A stretch of DNA of 64,000 bases, taken from Clostridium rhizosphaerae (GTDB taxonomy: Bacteria > Bacillota > Clostridia > Clostridiales > Clostridiaceae). The DNA is taken from assembly GCF_016765585.1 (NCBI RefSeq), contig NZ_JAESWC010000009.1:1-64000 (forward strand). The letters run 5' to 3'. This document shows positions 24,853 through 33,855 of the stretch, in pieces; the first letter of the stretch is position 1; every line of letters begins with the position of its first letter. Both the position numbers and the translations under genes were made by a program. The notes under the pieces are model-generated. The model was given only the letters and a program-made list of their open reading frames with translations. It ran no database searches and was not told where the DNA came from.

Positions 24853-25017
24853 ATGTGGTTTGATGCAAAGACTTGGATGATTATTCTTACTGTAGGATTG
24901 TTTGTAGTCATTCCTATGATAGTTATTATATTTTCGTTAATGGTTGCAGCTGGACGAAGCAGCAGAATGCTTGAAAAATATATGGCAGAGGAAACTCTTC
25001 GAGAAATACATAAATAA
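24853..25017 (+). CDS. Small single-pass membrane protein (54 residues)
   Basis: ATG 24853 follows GAGGTGAT. Residues 9-31 form one hydrophobic helix (MIILTVGLFVVIPMIVIIFS), and a short charged tail (RSSRMLEKYMAEETLREIHK) follows. Small proteins of this build often modulate a membrane enzyme or complex. No known family or partner. Confidence 0.6.
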   Translation: MWFDAKTWMIILTVGLFVVIPMIVIIFSLMVAAGRSSRMLEKYMAEETLREIHK

Positions 25018-25032
25018 TATTTTATAGTTAAA

Positions 25033-25074
25033 AACCCAGCATCCAAGTTTATTTGGTTGTTGGGCTTTGTTTTT
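25033..25074. terminator. Terminator between convergent genes
   Basis: AACCCAGCATCCAA pairs imperfectly with TTGGTTGTTGGGCTT, with T-rich tails on both strands. Confidence 0.7.
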
Positions 25075-25786
25075 ATTTAATCGAAGGTAGAGTTTCAACA
25101 AAATTATAGAAGTCCTCGTAATTTCCATCATAGTCGGATATAATCTCTTCATTAGTTCTGTGAAGAAGACAATCTTTAATTAAGAAGGTTTTTATTCCAA
25201 GCTCTGAAGCTATTAAATCCTCCTGTACATCATTTCCAACCATCATACATTCTTCAGGTTTTCTTTTGATTTCACTTAAAATTTCCTCATAGTATTTTAC
25301 TTGAGGCTTACAATAATGATTTTTTTCATAGTGGGTAATATATTTGAATTCTGAAGGCTTAAAACCTGCCCATTCTATTCTGTGATGTATGGCCTTTAGA
25401 GGGAAAAGAGGATTAGTGGCTATAATTAACTCGTAGCCTTTTGCTTTTAGTAAATCTACGCTTTTTCTCATAAATTCATTTGGCTGAACAGCTTCTTTAG
25501 CTTTAAAAAATTCTGTATCGTAAAATTTATCAAAGCGCTCCTTGTAAATATCTATATTTCCGGTAATTCTACTGTTAAAATCCTCCATGAATACTTCTTC
25601 GTTAGTTCTGTATTCCAGATTTGAAACCATGGTCTTTGTGGATGCCCATATGTTATTTACTAAGTCTTTAGGAGATATTAAGTCTCCTAGATATGCTGAC
25701 ATAGCACCAAAATAAAGTTTTTCAAAGGCGTCCATATCCATTGGAAGAAGAGTACCATCAAGATCAAAAAGTATTGTATTTAACAT
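25073..25786 (-). CDS. HAD-superfamily hydrolase, subfamily IA
   Basis: The 237-residue protein has the four HAD motifs: FDLDGTLL with the nucleophile Asp, ELIIATNP (motif II), a Lys in YCKPQVKYY (motif III) and MMVGNDVQED (motif IV). A helical cap is inserted after motif I. Probably a phosphatase acting on a small phosphorylated metabolite; the substrate is unknown. The ribosome binding site AAGGAGG, about 13 bases before the ATG, is the 3' end of a two-hairpin element, so the leader is structured. Confidence 0.88.
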   Translation of the reverse strand: MLNTILFDLDGTLLPMDMDAFEKLYFGAMSAYLGDLISPKDLVNNIWASTKTMVSNLEYRTNEEVFMEDFNSRITGNIDIYKERFDKFYDTEFFKAKEAVQPNEFMRKSVDLLKAKGYELIIATNPLFPLKAIHHRIEWAGFKPSEFKYITHYEKNHYCKPQVKYYEEILSEIKRKPEECMMVGNDVQEDLIASELGIKTFLIKDCLLHRTNEEIISDYDGNYEDFYNFVETLPSIK

Positions 25787-25798
25787 AATAAAGTCGTT

Positions 25799-25896
25799 AC
25801 CTCCTTGAAGTCGGAAACACTGAGTAATTTAATACTCTCGCTCCGCTCGAAAATTACTCGTTAAAGTCCATTTAGGACTTTAACCTCCTTGAAGTC
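25799..25896 (-). repeat. Two-hairpin TAAAT element, copy D, flanked by 14-bp direct repeats
   Basis: On the minus strand: GACTTCAAGGAGGT, stem 1 GTTAAAGTCC/GGACTTTAAC with loop TAAAT, stem 2 GAGTAATTT/AAATTACTC enclosing GAGCGGAGCGAG, AGTGTTTCC, then GACTTCAAGGAGGT again. The two 14-base repeats are exact. The second supplies the ribosome binding site of the HAD gene. Confidence 0.85.
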
Positions 25897-26242
25897 TAAA
25901 AAATAATAAATATATTTTATCATATTAAAACTTTTTTTGATAATTTTTAATGACAATTCAATATATCAAAAATTAAAATAATATAAAAATATTTTAATAT
26001 GGAGCTATTTAAATATAAAAATATAAATATATTTAAATATTTACTTGTATAATGCGCTTTTTAATAAGAAGTCAATATAACAAGGAGTGAAATTATATAG
26101 TAAATTGTTTTTGTATTTTATATAAGCAACAATAAAAAAATACATGAATACATTTATTGCCAAACAAATCCAAGTCTTATATAATAACTTTATAAGTATC
26201 TGGAAGTTATATCTAATATTAATTATAGATTGGATGCGAGTT
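25897..26242. other. AT-rich intergenic stretch
   Basis: Nothing coding is visible. It contains runs of ATATTTAAATAT type and a TATAAT near 26055 that could be the -10 of the following lipoprotein gene, without a good -35. Confidence 0.4.
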
Positions 26243-26980
26243 ATGCTTAAAAAGAAAATATTGTGTGCATTACTTTTGTTAATGCTTTTAGTTTCTGCTC
26301 CTGCATGTGTTAAAAAGATAGATAAAGATGAGGCTTCAACAGAGCCTTTTAAGACACAGCCAACTGCTTTGAATATTGCTGAAGAAGACGTCTCTGCTTA
26401 CAATATCGGCGAGGATGAAATTAAAGAAGATAAATCAGCAGAAGATAAAGTTCAAGACACTATTTTAGTAGTAAAGATGAATAAGAATACTAATGCTGCA
26501 GCAAGTCCGGTAAATTTAAGAAAACAATCAAGCGTTCAAAATTCTCTTTATAAATATATGTCTAACAAAGCAAATCAAAATTCTGTTAATGCTTCTGCAA
26601 GAAAGTTAAATAACGGTAATAAGCATAACACTTGTGTTTATTTTGCAAGTGAATCTTTAAGAAGAGTGGGAATCAAGATGCCAAAGAGTATATCTAATAC
26701 AAGGCAGTTTATAGGCTATCTTAAAGCAAATGGTTGGAAGGTAAATTATAATCTTTCTGAGCTTAAACCTGGAGATTTATGTTTTACAACAAATGATTCC
26801 ACAGGGTGGCCGTCTCACGTTTACATTTTTATGGCTTGGACCAAAAGTGGAAGTATGGATTCGGCATATATAGTTGATAATCAAGCACATGATTATAATG
26901 ATAATGTGTATCATATAAGAAATGTAAAAAAGAAATTAAAGGATAAAGATGCGACAAAGTTTTTTATGTATAAATTATAA
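26243..26980 (+). CDS. Lipoprotein with CHAP/NlpC-like C-terminal domain
   Basis: I place the start at ATG 26243 (245 residues) because it gives a standard lipoprotein signal MLKKKILCALLLLMLLVSAP ending in AC (lipobox Cys). The frame is open 33 codons upstream but that part is not signal-like. A disordered acidic linker (about 25-110) precedes a domain with NTCVYFASESLRR (candidate Cys), GDLCFT, SHVYIFMAW (candidate His) and YIVDNQ, the Cys-His-polar order of CHAP/NlpC amidases. Probably a wall-bound peptidoglycan amidase or endopeptidase. The neighbouring murC is convergent. Confidence 0.7.
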   Translation: MLKKKILCALLLLMLLVSAPACVKKIDKDEASTEPFKTQPTALNIAEEDVSAYNIGEDEIKEDKSAEDKVQDTILVVKMNKNTNAAASPVNLRKQSSVQNSLYKYMSNKANQNSVNASARKLNNGNKHNTCVYFASESLRRVGIKMPKSISNTRQFIGYLKANGWKVNYNLSELKPGDLCFTTNDSTGWPSHVYIFMAWTKSGSMDSAYIVDNQAHDYNDNVYHIRNVKKKLKDKDATKFFMYKL

Positions 26981-26986
26981 AAAATT

Positions 26987-27017
26987 AAAAGAAGGAGTTT
27001 TTCTCCTTCTTTTTAAG
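26987..27017. terminator. Bidirectional terminator between the lipoprotein gene and murC
   Basis: AAAAGAAGGAG pairs with CTCCTTCTTTT; loop of five T. It abuts the murC stop codon. Confidence 0.85.
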
Positions 27018-28389
27018 CGTTAAGATAAATTTCTCCAACTCTATTTACATCTCCAGCACCTACAGTTAGAAGTAAATCTCCTTCCTCAAGGTTATCTTTA
27101 AGATAATCTACTATTTCTTCGAAGCTGTGAAAATTTTTGCAGTTTAAGCCTTGTTCTCTAATCTTATCTCCAAGCATATCAGAACTTACAACCTTGGTAA
27201 ACTTCTCCCTGGCAGCATAAATATCAGCCAATATTATTTCATCAGCATTAAAGAATGAATGTGCAAAATCGTCAAATAAAGTTAGTGTTCTTGTATAAGT
27301 ATGGGGCTGAAATACGCAGAAAATTTTTCTGTGGGGATAATTTTTAGCTGCCTCAAGAAAGGCTTTTATTTCTGTTGGATGATGCGCATAATCATCTATA
27401 ACTGTAACTCCATTTTTAACCCCTTTTAATTCAAATCTTCTGTGAGTTCCAAAGAAACTAGCTAATCCATCTATTATGTAGTTATAGTCAACCTTAAGAC
27501 TTAAAGCTACACAAATACTTGCTAGTGAATTAAGTACATTATGCTTTCCGGGAACATTTAAATTAGCTGTAAATAATTTTTCTGCATTTCTATAAACATC
27601 AAAAGAAGCACAGGCTTTATCGTTGTAACTTATGTTCTTTGCTGTTATTTCTCCTGAATTTAAACCATAGGTTAATACATTGCAGTCAGCATGTTCTATT
27701 ACTGCCTTTAGTCTGTCATCTTCTGCATAAGCTACTAAGTAACCATCCTGCGGTATTAGACTTACAAACTCAGTAAAGGTTTCTTGTATATGTTCTATAT
27801 TTCTATAAAAGTCTAAATGATCTGCTTCTATGTTTAATATAACACCTATATATGGGAAAAACTTTAAAAATGATGCCTTATATTCGCAAGCTTCAGTAAT
27901 GAAATATTCACTTTTGCCTGTTTTTACATTTCCGTTTATTGCATCAAGTTCTCCTCCTACAAGTATTGTAGGGTCTAAATCAGCATCTAAAAAAATGTGA
28001 GATACCATGGAAGTTGTTGTAGTTTTACCATGTGTTCCTGAAATAGCTACATTATATTTGTGACCTTTCATTATCTGGCCTAAGAATTCTGCTCTATCCA
28101 TAGTTGGTATGTTTAATTCCTTTGCTTTTAAGAGCTCTGGATTATCTTCAGAAACCGCGGCTGTATAAACTACTAAATCCACATCGTTAATATTATTTGC
28201 ATCATGGCCTATAAAAACTTCTGCGCCTTGTTTTATTAACTTTTCTATTATAGTTGAAGCTTTCATATCTGAGCCGGAAACTTTAAATCCATTTTCAAGC
28301 AGGATTTCTGCAAGACCGCTCATACTAATTCCGCCTATTCCTATAAAGTGTATCTTTTTATGTTTATCCTTTAAAAAATCGAATGACAA
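27013..28389 (-). CDS. murC: UDP-N-acetylmuramate--L-alanine ligase
   Basis: Adds L-Ala to UDP-MurNAc, the first amino acid of the peptidoglycan stem. The 458-residue protein has the N-terminal [17 protein letters not shown], the ATP P-loop [13 protein letters not shown], the central EACEYKASF, and the C-terminal [11 protein letters not shown] and FQPHTYTRT motifs typical of MurC. The start is TTG 28389 with AAGGAG upstream. It stands alone on this strand, divergent from purR across a 400-base repeat-containing gap. Full length with no missing catalytic motif. Confidence 0.97.
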   Translation of the reverse strand: MSFDFLKDKHKKIHFIGIGGISMSGLAEILLENGFKVSGSDMKASTIIEKLIKQGAEVFIGHDANNINDVDLVVYTAAVSEDNPELLKAKELNIPTMDRAEFLGQIMKGHKYNVAISGTHGKTTTTSMVSHIFLDADLDPTILVGGELDAINGNVKTGKSEYFITEACEYKASFLKFFPYIGVILNIEADHLDFYRNIEHIQETFTEFVSLIPQDGYLVAYAEDDRLKAVIEHADCNVLTYGLNSGEITAKNISYNDKACASFDVYRNAEKLFTANLNVPGKHNVLNSLASICVALSLKVDYNYIIDGLASFFGTHRRFELKGVKNGVTVIDDYAHHPTEIKAFLEAAKNYPHRKIFCVFQPHTYTRTLTLFDDFAHSFFNADEIILADIYAAREKFTKVVSSDMLGDKIREQGLNCKNFHSFEEIVDYLKDNLEEGDLLLTVGAGDVNRVGEIYLNA

Positions 28390-28493
28390 AATATCAACTC
28401 CTTAATTAAATCCACTCTATTATATCATTATATACAAAATTATCGAAATGCAACACCCAAGGGGCAATATTTATTTGTTCAAACTATAAGTAG

Positions 28494-28670
28494 ATTGTGA
28501 ACTAAAATGACCGAAGGCTTTAAAACATCTTTAGTAAACTTAAGATACTTTTAGTTTGTTCAGATGAGAGGCTCTAAGCTTTTCAGCATCACTTTGCCAA
28601 GAACATGAGCAAAGTACTCAATCAAGTTAAAATAGTATTTTCTACACCTGCTCTCGGTATTCTATCACCA
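28494..28670. repeat. Dispersed palindromic repeat (family R1), copy c
   Basis: It begins ATTGTGAACTAAAATGACCG, the family terminus, and ends near CTGCTCTCGGTATTCTATC. Read on the minus strand it is nearly identical over about 150 bases to copy b from 15612. It occupies most of the murC-purR gap, and no gene is present. Confidence 0.85.
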
Positions 28671-28699
28671 AAACCTTTAGTTCGTAAAATTATTAACTG

Positions 28700-28728
28700 T
28701 TGCTAATATCCTAGAAATGGAATACAAT
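28700..28728 (+). promoter_or_regulatory. Probable sigma-A promoter of purR
   Basis: TTGCTA and TACAAT, spaced 17 bases, about 60 bases before the purR start. Confidence 0.6.
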
Positions 28729-28789
28729 ATGAATAATAAGTTAAAATACTATATGGAAAGTTCGTATTATTTTGTGTAGGGTGGTAAAA

Positions 28790-29605
28790 ATGGAGAAGTT
28801 TAGTAGAAATACAAGAATAGCAGCTATAACTAAAACGCTTATAGAAAATCCCAATAAAGTTATAAACTTAAGTACCTTTACTGAAGAGTTCAATGCTGCA
28901 AAATCTACAATTAGTGAGGACATCTTGGTTATCAAAGAGACACTTGTGAGGCAGAATATGGGAAGAGTTGAAACAGTAGCTGGAGCTGCCGGTGGTGTTA
29001 AATACGTTTGTGGAATGTCAAAAAAAGATAAAGATAAGCTTATTGATGAGCTTTGCACTATTCTGAGAGAAAAAGACAGAATAATTCCAGGGAACTTCAT
29101 ATATATGACTGATATAATGTACAATCCAGAAATAATAAGAAAAGCAGGATTAATATTAGCTTCTGCTTTTGTAGATAAAACTGTAGATTGTGTTGTTACT
29201 GTAGAAACAAAGGGTATTCCACTTGCTTATGAGGTTGCAAGGATGCTTGGAGTTCAGCTTGTAATAGTCAGAAGAGATAATAAGGTAACTGAAGGAACTA
29301 CTGTTAGTATAAATTATGTAACAGGATCTAATAAGAGAATACAGACAATGTCTCTGTCAAGAAAAGCTCTAAAAAGCGGCAGCAATTGCATATTCATTGA
29401 TGACTTTATGAAGGCTGGAGGCACTGCTTTAGGCATAATTAATCTGCTTAAGGAGTTCGACAGCAATCTTGTAGGCATTGGCGTATTAATTGAAGACGTT
29501 GAGGCGTCTAAGAAGTTGGTTGAAGACAGGGTATCTCTAATAGAGTTTAGTGGTTTGGATGAAAATGAAACAGCTGTAATTTTCCCCTCGAAATGTTTCA
29601 AATAG
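28790..29605 (+). CDS. purR: Purine operon repressor PurR (Bacillus type)
   Basis: ATG 28790 follows AGGGTGG; an in-frame ATG six codons earlier overlaps that site and is rejected. The 271-residue protein has a winged-helix N-terminus (RIAAITKTLIENPNKVI, KSTISEDI) and a phosphoribosyltransferase-fold effector domain with the PRPP loop CIFIDDFMKAGGTA. In Bacillus it represses purine genes unless PRPP binds. Its place before spoVG and glmU is the conserved order in Bacillus and Clostridium. Confidence 0.96.
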   Translation: MEKFSRNTRIAAITKTLIENPNKVINLSTFTEEFNAAKSTISEDILVIKETLVRQNMGRVETVAGAAGGVKYVCGMSKKDKDKLIDELCTILREKDRIIPGNFIYMTDIMYNPEIIRKAGLILASAFVDKTVDCVVTVETKGIPLAYEVARMLGVQLVIVRRDNKVTEGTTVSINYVTGSNKRIQTMSLSRKALKSGSNCIFIDDFMKAGGTALGIINLLKEFDSNLVGIGVLIEDVEASKKLVEDRVSLIEFSGLDENETAVIFPSKCFK

Positions 29606-29646
29606 TTAAATTTTCAAAAAAATAATAAATATTTTGAAAAATAAGA

Positions 29647-29671
29647 AGGAAAATTAAAAATAATGAAGAAT
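29647..29671 (+). promoter_or_regulatory. Sigma-H-type promoter of spoVG
   Basis: AGGAAAA is followed after 14 bases by GAAT, matching the sigma-H consensus AGGAWWW-N12-14-GAAT known for spoVG in Bacillus subtilis, about 35 bases before the gene. Confidence 0.75.
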
Positions 29672-29705
29672 ATATAGTTATAAGCATCGTGGAGGTGGTT
29701 TTTGT

Positions 29706-29990
29706 ATGCAAATTACAGACGTTAGAGTTAGAAAGGTTGCCGCTGACGGCAAAATGAAGGCTATTGTATCAGTAACTTTTGACAATGAGTTCGTTGTGCA
29801 TGACATAAAGGTTATCGAGGGACAAAATGGTCTTTTTATAGCTATGCCAAGCAGAAAAACTCCAGATGGAGAGTTTAAAGACATAGCTCACCCAATTAAT
29901 ACTCAAACTAGAGAAAAAATTCAAGAATCCATCCTAGCAGAGTATGAAAAAGTTAAGAATGATGAAACTACTGTTTCGGAAGAACAGTAA
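29706..29990 (+). CDS. spoVG: SpoVG, RNA/DNA-binding regulator
   Basis: The 94-residue protein begins [11 protein letters not shown] and contains [29 protein letters not shown] and a charged tail, the whole SpoVG pattern. SpoVG affects septation and sporulation in Bacillus and is a nucleic-acid-binding regulator in several Gram-positive bacteria. GGAGGTGG precedes the ATG. It has its own sigma-H-like promoter and a terminator. Confidence 0.98.
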   Translation: MQITDVRVRKVAADGKMKAIVSVTFDNEFVVHDIKVIEGQNGLFIAMPSRKTPDGEFKDIAHPINTQTREKIQESILAEYEKVKNDETTVSEEQ

Positions 29991-29992
29991 GT

Positions 29993-30024
29993 AAAAAGGA
30001 GTTAAAGACTCCTTTTTATTTTTC
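29993..30024 (+). terminator. Terminator of spoVG
   Basis: AAAAAGGAGT/ACTCCTTTTT, loop of five, followed by ATTTTT. Confidence 0.88.
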
Positions 30025-30148
30025 GACAAATTATATGACAAGGTTGCAAATTAATGCTACATAAAATATAATATAAGAGGCGATTTTACGAACATTTGAT
30101 TTGAATATAGCAATTTATTATGAATAAATAGTAATTTATGATACATAA

Positions 30149-30305
30149 TTAAAAAAACAAATGAAGAATTAAGAATTAAGAATGAAGAATTAATGAAGTT
30201 TTTCCTGCGGAAAAACAAATTTTAAAAACTAAATTTAAGAATTCCGAAGGAATTTTATCCTTTCATTCTTCATTTTTCATTTCCTCATTCTTCATTAAAA
30301 AAACG
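30149..30305. repeat. AT-rich palindromic element with direct-repeat ends (family R3)
   Basis: Repeated GAAGAATTAAGAATT units on the left pair with CATTCTTCATT units on the right. Inside are two smaller hairpins, GTTTTTCC/GGAAAAAC and AATTCC/GGAATT. ATTAAAAAAAC occurs at both ends (about 30149 and 30295), as a target duplication would. It lies directly before the glmU ribosome binding site. No gene is present in this gap. Confidence 0.75.
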
Positions 30306-30316
30306 GAGGTTTTTTT

Positions 30317-31687
30317 ATGTATAAATGTGCTGCCATATTAGCTGCTGGTGAAGGTAAAAGAATGAAATCAGAAACTCCAAAGGTGCTTCACAAGGTTTGC
30401 GGTAAGGAAATGGTTAACCATGTTATTGACATAATGAGAAAGGCTGGAATGGAAGATGTTAATGTTATAGTTGGCAAGGGTGCTGAAAAGGTTAAGGAAG
30501 GCACTAAGACTAGAAATGTAAGCTATTCACTTCAAGAGGTTCAACTTGGAACTGGCCATGCAGTTATGTCTGCAAAGTCTTTTTTAAATGGCAAAAATGG
30601 TACAGTAGCAATTTTTACAGGCGATGCTCCCTTAATTAAAGAAGAAACCGTTAAGAAGTTTTTAAGCTTTCATGAAGAAGGAAGCTTTAAGGCTACAATA
30701 TTAACTTCTGTTATTGAAGAACCTGCACACTATGGAAGAGTTATAAGAAACACTCAAGGTGAAGTTGAAAAAATAGTTGAAGCTAAAGATTGTAATCCAG
30801 AAGAAGCTAAAGTAAAAGAAATTAATGCAGGTATGTACTGCTTTGACATAGAAGCATTATTAAATAGCTTAGATAAGCTTAAAAATAATAATGCTCAAGG
30901 TGAATATTATTTAACAGATGTTATAGGAATTTTAAAGAGTGAAGGCTTTAAGGTTGGAGCGATGATTACTGACTTTGAAGAAACAATAGGTGTTAATTCA
31001 AGAATCGAGCTTGCTGAAACTGAAAGGATTCTTAGAAACAGAACAAATAGAAAGCATATGGAAAATGGTGTTACAATTATTGATCCTAACAGCACATATA
31101 TAGGAAGCGATGTTGAAATAGGAAGAGATACAATAATATATCCTGGAAACGTGCTAGAAGGAAAGACAGTTATAATGGAAAACTGCATGCTTTATCCGAA
31201 TTCAAGAATTGCAGACAGTATTATTGAAGCTAATGTAGATATTCAAAGCTCAGTAATAGTTGAAAGCCACGTTGGAGAAGGAACAACAGTTGGACCATTT
31301 GCTTATATAAGACCAGAGAGTATTATTGGTAAACACGCAAGAATAGGTGATTTTGTTGAGATTAAAAAATCTACAATAGGCGATAATACGAAGGTATCTC
31401 ATCTTACTTATATCGGAGATGCTGAGGTTGGCAGTGGCTGCAATTTTGGCTGCGGAACTGTTGTTGTTAACTATGATGGAAAGAAAAAACATAAGACTGT
31501 TATAGGTGACAATGTGTTTATAGGCTGCAATACAAATTTAGTGTCACCTGTAGAAGTAAAAGATAACGCTTATACTGCTGCCGGTTCTACTATAACTTCA
31601 GAGGTTCCAAATGGAGCTTTGGCTGTAGCAAGAGCCAGACAGGTTAATATAGAAGGCTGGGTAGAGAAAAAAGGACTTAAAAAATAA
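30317..31687 (+). CDS. glmU: Bifunctional GlcNAc-1-P uridyltransferase / GlcN-1-P acetyltransferase
   Basis: Makes UDP-GlcNAc. The 456-residue protein has the pyrophosphorylase loop [11 protein letters not shown] (11-21), the sugar-binding QLGTGHAV and TGDAPL, and from about 250 the hexapeptide-repeat left-handed beta-helix acetyltransferase domain with [18 protein letters not shown] and the C-terminal AAGSTIT. Full length. CGGAGG lies upstream. prs follows 26 bases later, so the two are co-transcribed, as in Bacillus. Confidence 0.98.
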   Translation: MYKCAAILAAGEGKRMKSETPKVLHKVCGKEMVNHVIDIMRKAGMEDVNVIVGKGAEKVKEGTKTRNVSYSLQEVQLGTGHAVMSAKSFLNGKNGTVAIFTGDAPLIKEETVKKFLSFHEEGSFKATILTSVIEEPAHYGRVIRNTQGEVEKIVEAKDCNPEEAKVKEINAGMYCFDIEALLNSLDKLKNNNAQGEYYLTDVIGILKSEGFKVGAMITDFEETIGVNSRIELAETERILRNRTNRKHMENGVTIIDPNSTYIGSDVEIGRDTIIYPGNVLEGKTVIMENCMLYPNSRIADSIIEANVDIQSSVIVESHVGEGTTVGPFAYIRPESIIGKHARIGDFVEIKKSTIGDNTKVSHLTYIGDAEVGSGCNFGCGTVVVNYDGKKKHKTVIGDNVFIGCNTNLVSPVEVKDNAYTAAGSTITSEVPNGALAVARARQVNIEGWVEKKGLKK

Positions 31688-31713
31688 TAAATGTTTTTAA
31701 TGGAGGGAAACTT

Positions 31714-32673
31714 ATGATAACTCATGGCAAGGGCATTAAGATTTTTACAGGAAATTCACATCCAAAGCTTGCAAGAGAAATTGCAGACATTTTAGGGGCA
31801 CCTGTTGGAGCTTCCAATGTTGGAAAGTTCAGCGACGGAGAAATTTCTGTTGATATTAACGAGACTGTAAGGGGTGCTGATGTGTTTGTTGTCCAATCAA
31901 CAAATGCTCCGGTAAATGATAATCTTATGGAGCTATTAATTATGATCGATGCCTTTAAAAGAGCATCAGCAGGAAGAATAACTGCAGTTATTCCATACTA
32001 CGGCTATGCAAGACAGGACAGAAAAGCTAAGGCAAGAGATCCAATTACAGCAAAGCTTGTTGCAGACATAGTAACTGCTGCAGGAGCTGACAGAGTTTTA
32101 ACTATGGACTTACATGCCGCACAAATTCAAGGTTATTTCAATATACCAGTTGATCATCTTCTAGGTGTTCCAATATTAGCTAGGTACTTTGTTGAAAAGG
32201 GCTTTGGAGAAAGAGAAGATGTAGTTGTTGTATCACCAGACCTTGGAAGTGTAACAAGGGCTAGAAAATTTGCAGATAAGCTGCATGCCCCAATTGCTAT
32301 AATAGACAAGAGAAGACCTAAAGCTAATGTATCTGAAATAATGAATGTCATTGGAGATATTAAAGATAAGACAGTTATATTAATTGATGACGTTATAGAT
32401 ACTGCAGGAACAATATGCAACGGAGCTAATGCACTAAGAGATATGGGTGCTAAGGAAGTTTACGCTTGCTGCACTCACTCAGTTTTATCAGGACCTGCTA
32501 TCGAAAGAATTGAAGCTTCAGCAATAAAAGAGCTTGTTATGTTAAATACAATAGATCTTCCAGAAGATAGAAAGCTTTCTAAGTTTAACATGCTTTCAGT
32601 TGCTCCAGTATTTGCAGATGCTATAAGAAGAATTTATGAAGATATGCCTGTAAGCAGACTCTTTGAAGAATAA
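31714..32673 (+). CDS. prs: Ribose-phosphate pyrophosphokinase
   Basis: Makes PRPP from ribose-5-phosphate and ATP. The 319-residue protein contains [22 protein letters not shown] (ATP-binding flexible region), [11 protein letters not shown] and the PRPP loop [12 protein letters not shown]. Standard class I length. Ribosome binding site GGAGGG. Second gene of the glmU-prs unit; its product feeds purine synthesis and is the effector of PurR encoded nearby. Confidence 0.98.
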   Translation: MITHGKGIKIFTGNSHPKLAREIADILGAPVGASNVGKFSDGEISVDINETVRGADVFVVQSTNAPVNDNLMELLIMIDAFKRASAGRITAVIPYYGYARQDRKAKARDPITAKLVADIVTAAGADRVLTMDLHAAQIQGYFNIPVDHLLGVPILARYFVEKGFGEREDVVVVSPDLGSVTRARKFADKLHAPIAIIDKRRPKANVSEIMNVIGDIKDKTVILIDDVIDTAGTICNGANALRDMGAKEVYACCTHSVLSGPAIERIEASAIKELVMLNTIDLPEDRKLSKFNMLSVAPVFADAIRRIYEDMPVSRLFEE

Positions 32674-32686
32674 TTTATAAAAATAG

Positions 32687-32724
32687 CCGCAGAAGTTTAA
32701 TGCTATAACTTCTGCGGTTTTTTT
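32687..32724 (+). terminator. Terminator of glmU-prs
   Basis: CCGCAGAAGTT/AACTTCTGCGG with seven T residues. Confidence 0.92.
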
Positions 32725-32805
32725 ATTTTAAACGAAAATAATTTTCAGAAATTTTTAAGAATTATGAAATAAATTATTGAAAACATTATCATAGAGTTGT
32801 ATTAT
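32723..32805 (+). promoter_or_regulatory. Promoter region of the wall-sugar cluster
   Basis: TTGAAA (32777-32782) and TATTAT (32800-32805) are 17 bases apart. TGAAAACATTATCA over the -35 resembles a catabolite response element with two mismatches. Further upstream, TTATTTTAAACGAAAATAATT (32724-32744) resembles the palindrome before the ROK kinase gene. Confidence 0.55.
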
Positions 32806-32859
32806 ATATTTAAATATATATTTGATAATTTAATACTAGAAGAAAGGATGGCTTATATT

Positions 32860-33852
32860 ATGGAGATTGTAAAATTTAATGATTCCTATACAAGTGAAGT
32901 AGTTAAGCTTTGGAATAAAAGCTGCAGCACTGAGATACCGTACAAGCCTTTTACAAAGCAAAGTTTTAAAGAAAAGTTTATTAATAATACTCATTTTAGC
33001 TATGAAGGAACCTTTATTGCAATTGAAGATGAGAAAATAGTAGGCTTTGCCAATGGACTATTTAAAAAAGAGTTTCTCCCGGGGGAAACCTTTGAAAATA
33101 CTCCAGGCTATTTAACCTTTGTCCTAGTTGATAAAGAGTATAGAAATAGAGGATGTGGGAGCCGCCTTTTAAAAGCTGTTGAAGATTTTCTTATAAAGAA
33201 TGGGAAAAAGATGATTCAAATTATATTTTTTAATCCAATAAATCTTGAATGGTATATACCTGGTTCAGAAAATAGACATGATCATCCTAACGCACCGGGG
33301 GCTGATGTTGACGGATCTGGATTTGAGTTTTTTAAAAGGCATGGATATATTGTAAGGACCAACGAAGTATCTATGTATCTTGATTTGACTGAATTTGATC
33401 TTGATGAAAAGTCGATAAGAAAGATGGAAGAACTAAAAGATAAAGGTATAAGCATAGAATATTATGATGAGGATAAGCATCACGGTTTTGATGATTTATT
33501 TGATAATTTAAAAAATGAACTTTGGAGAAAGGAAATAAAGGATAACTTAGCTCTAAATAATCCGTTTCCTGTTATAGTAGCGTCTGATAATGGATATATT
33601 TGTGGTTTTACAGGTCCGGTTGAGATTCAAGAGAGCGGTAGGGGGAAGTTCTCAGGTATAGGAGTAGATTCAAAGCATCAAGGCCTTGGGATAGGAAAGC
33701 TTTTGTTTTTTAAGTTATGTGAAAGCTTCAAAAACGAAGGAGCAGGTTTTATGTCTTTGTTTACAGGAATAGATAATAATGCAAGAAGAATGTATGAAGC
33801 GGCAGGTTTTAATGTTGTTAAGACTTGGGCAGTAATGCGAAAGGAAGTGTAG
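32860..33852 (+). CDS. Tandem GNAT acetyltransferase
   Basis: I use ATG 32860, 11 bases after AAAGGA; earlier in-frame ATGs have poor sites. The 330-residue protein has two GNAT domains: the first with FVLVDKEYRNRGCGSRLLKAVEDFL (about 85-110), the second with GIGVDSKHQGLGIGKLLFFKLCESF and GFMSLFTGIDNNARRMYEAAGF near the end. Both carry the acetyl-CoA Q/RxxGxG/A loop. The placement at the head of a wall-sugar salvage cluster suggests re-acetylation of an amino sugar, or of a peptide amine, but this is inference. Confidence 0.82.
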   Translation: MEIVKFNDSYTSEVVKLWNKSCSTEIPYKPFTKQSFKEKFINNTHFSYEGTFIAIEDEKIVGFANGLFKKEFLPGETFENTPGYLTFVLVDKEYRNRGCGSRLLKAVEDFLIKNGKKMIQIIFFNPINLEWYIPGSENRHDHPNAPGADVDGSGFEFFKRHGYIVRTNEVSMYLDLTEFDLDEKSIRKMEELKDKGISIEYYDEDKHHGFDDLFDNLKNELWRKEIKDNLALNNPFPVIVASDNGYICGFTGPVEIQESGRGKFSGIGVDSKHQGLGIGKLLFFKLCESFKNEGAGFMSLFTGIDNNARRMYEAAGFNVVKTWAVMRKEV

Positions 33853-33855
33853 GTA

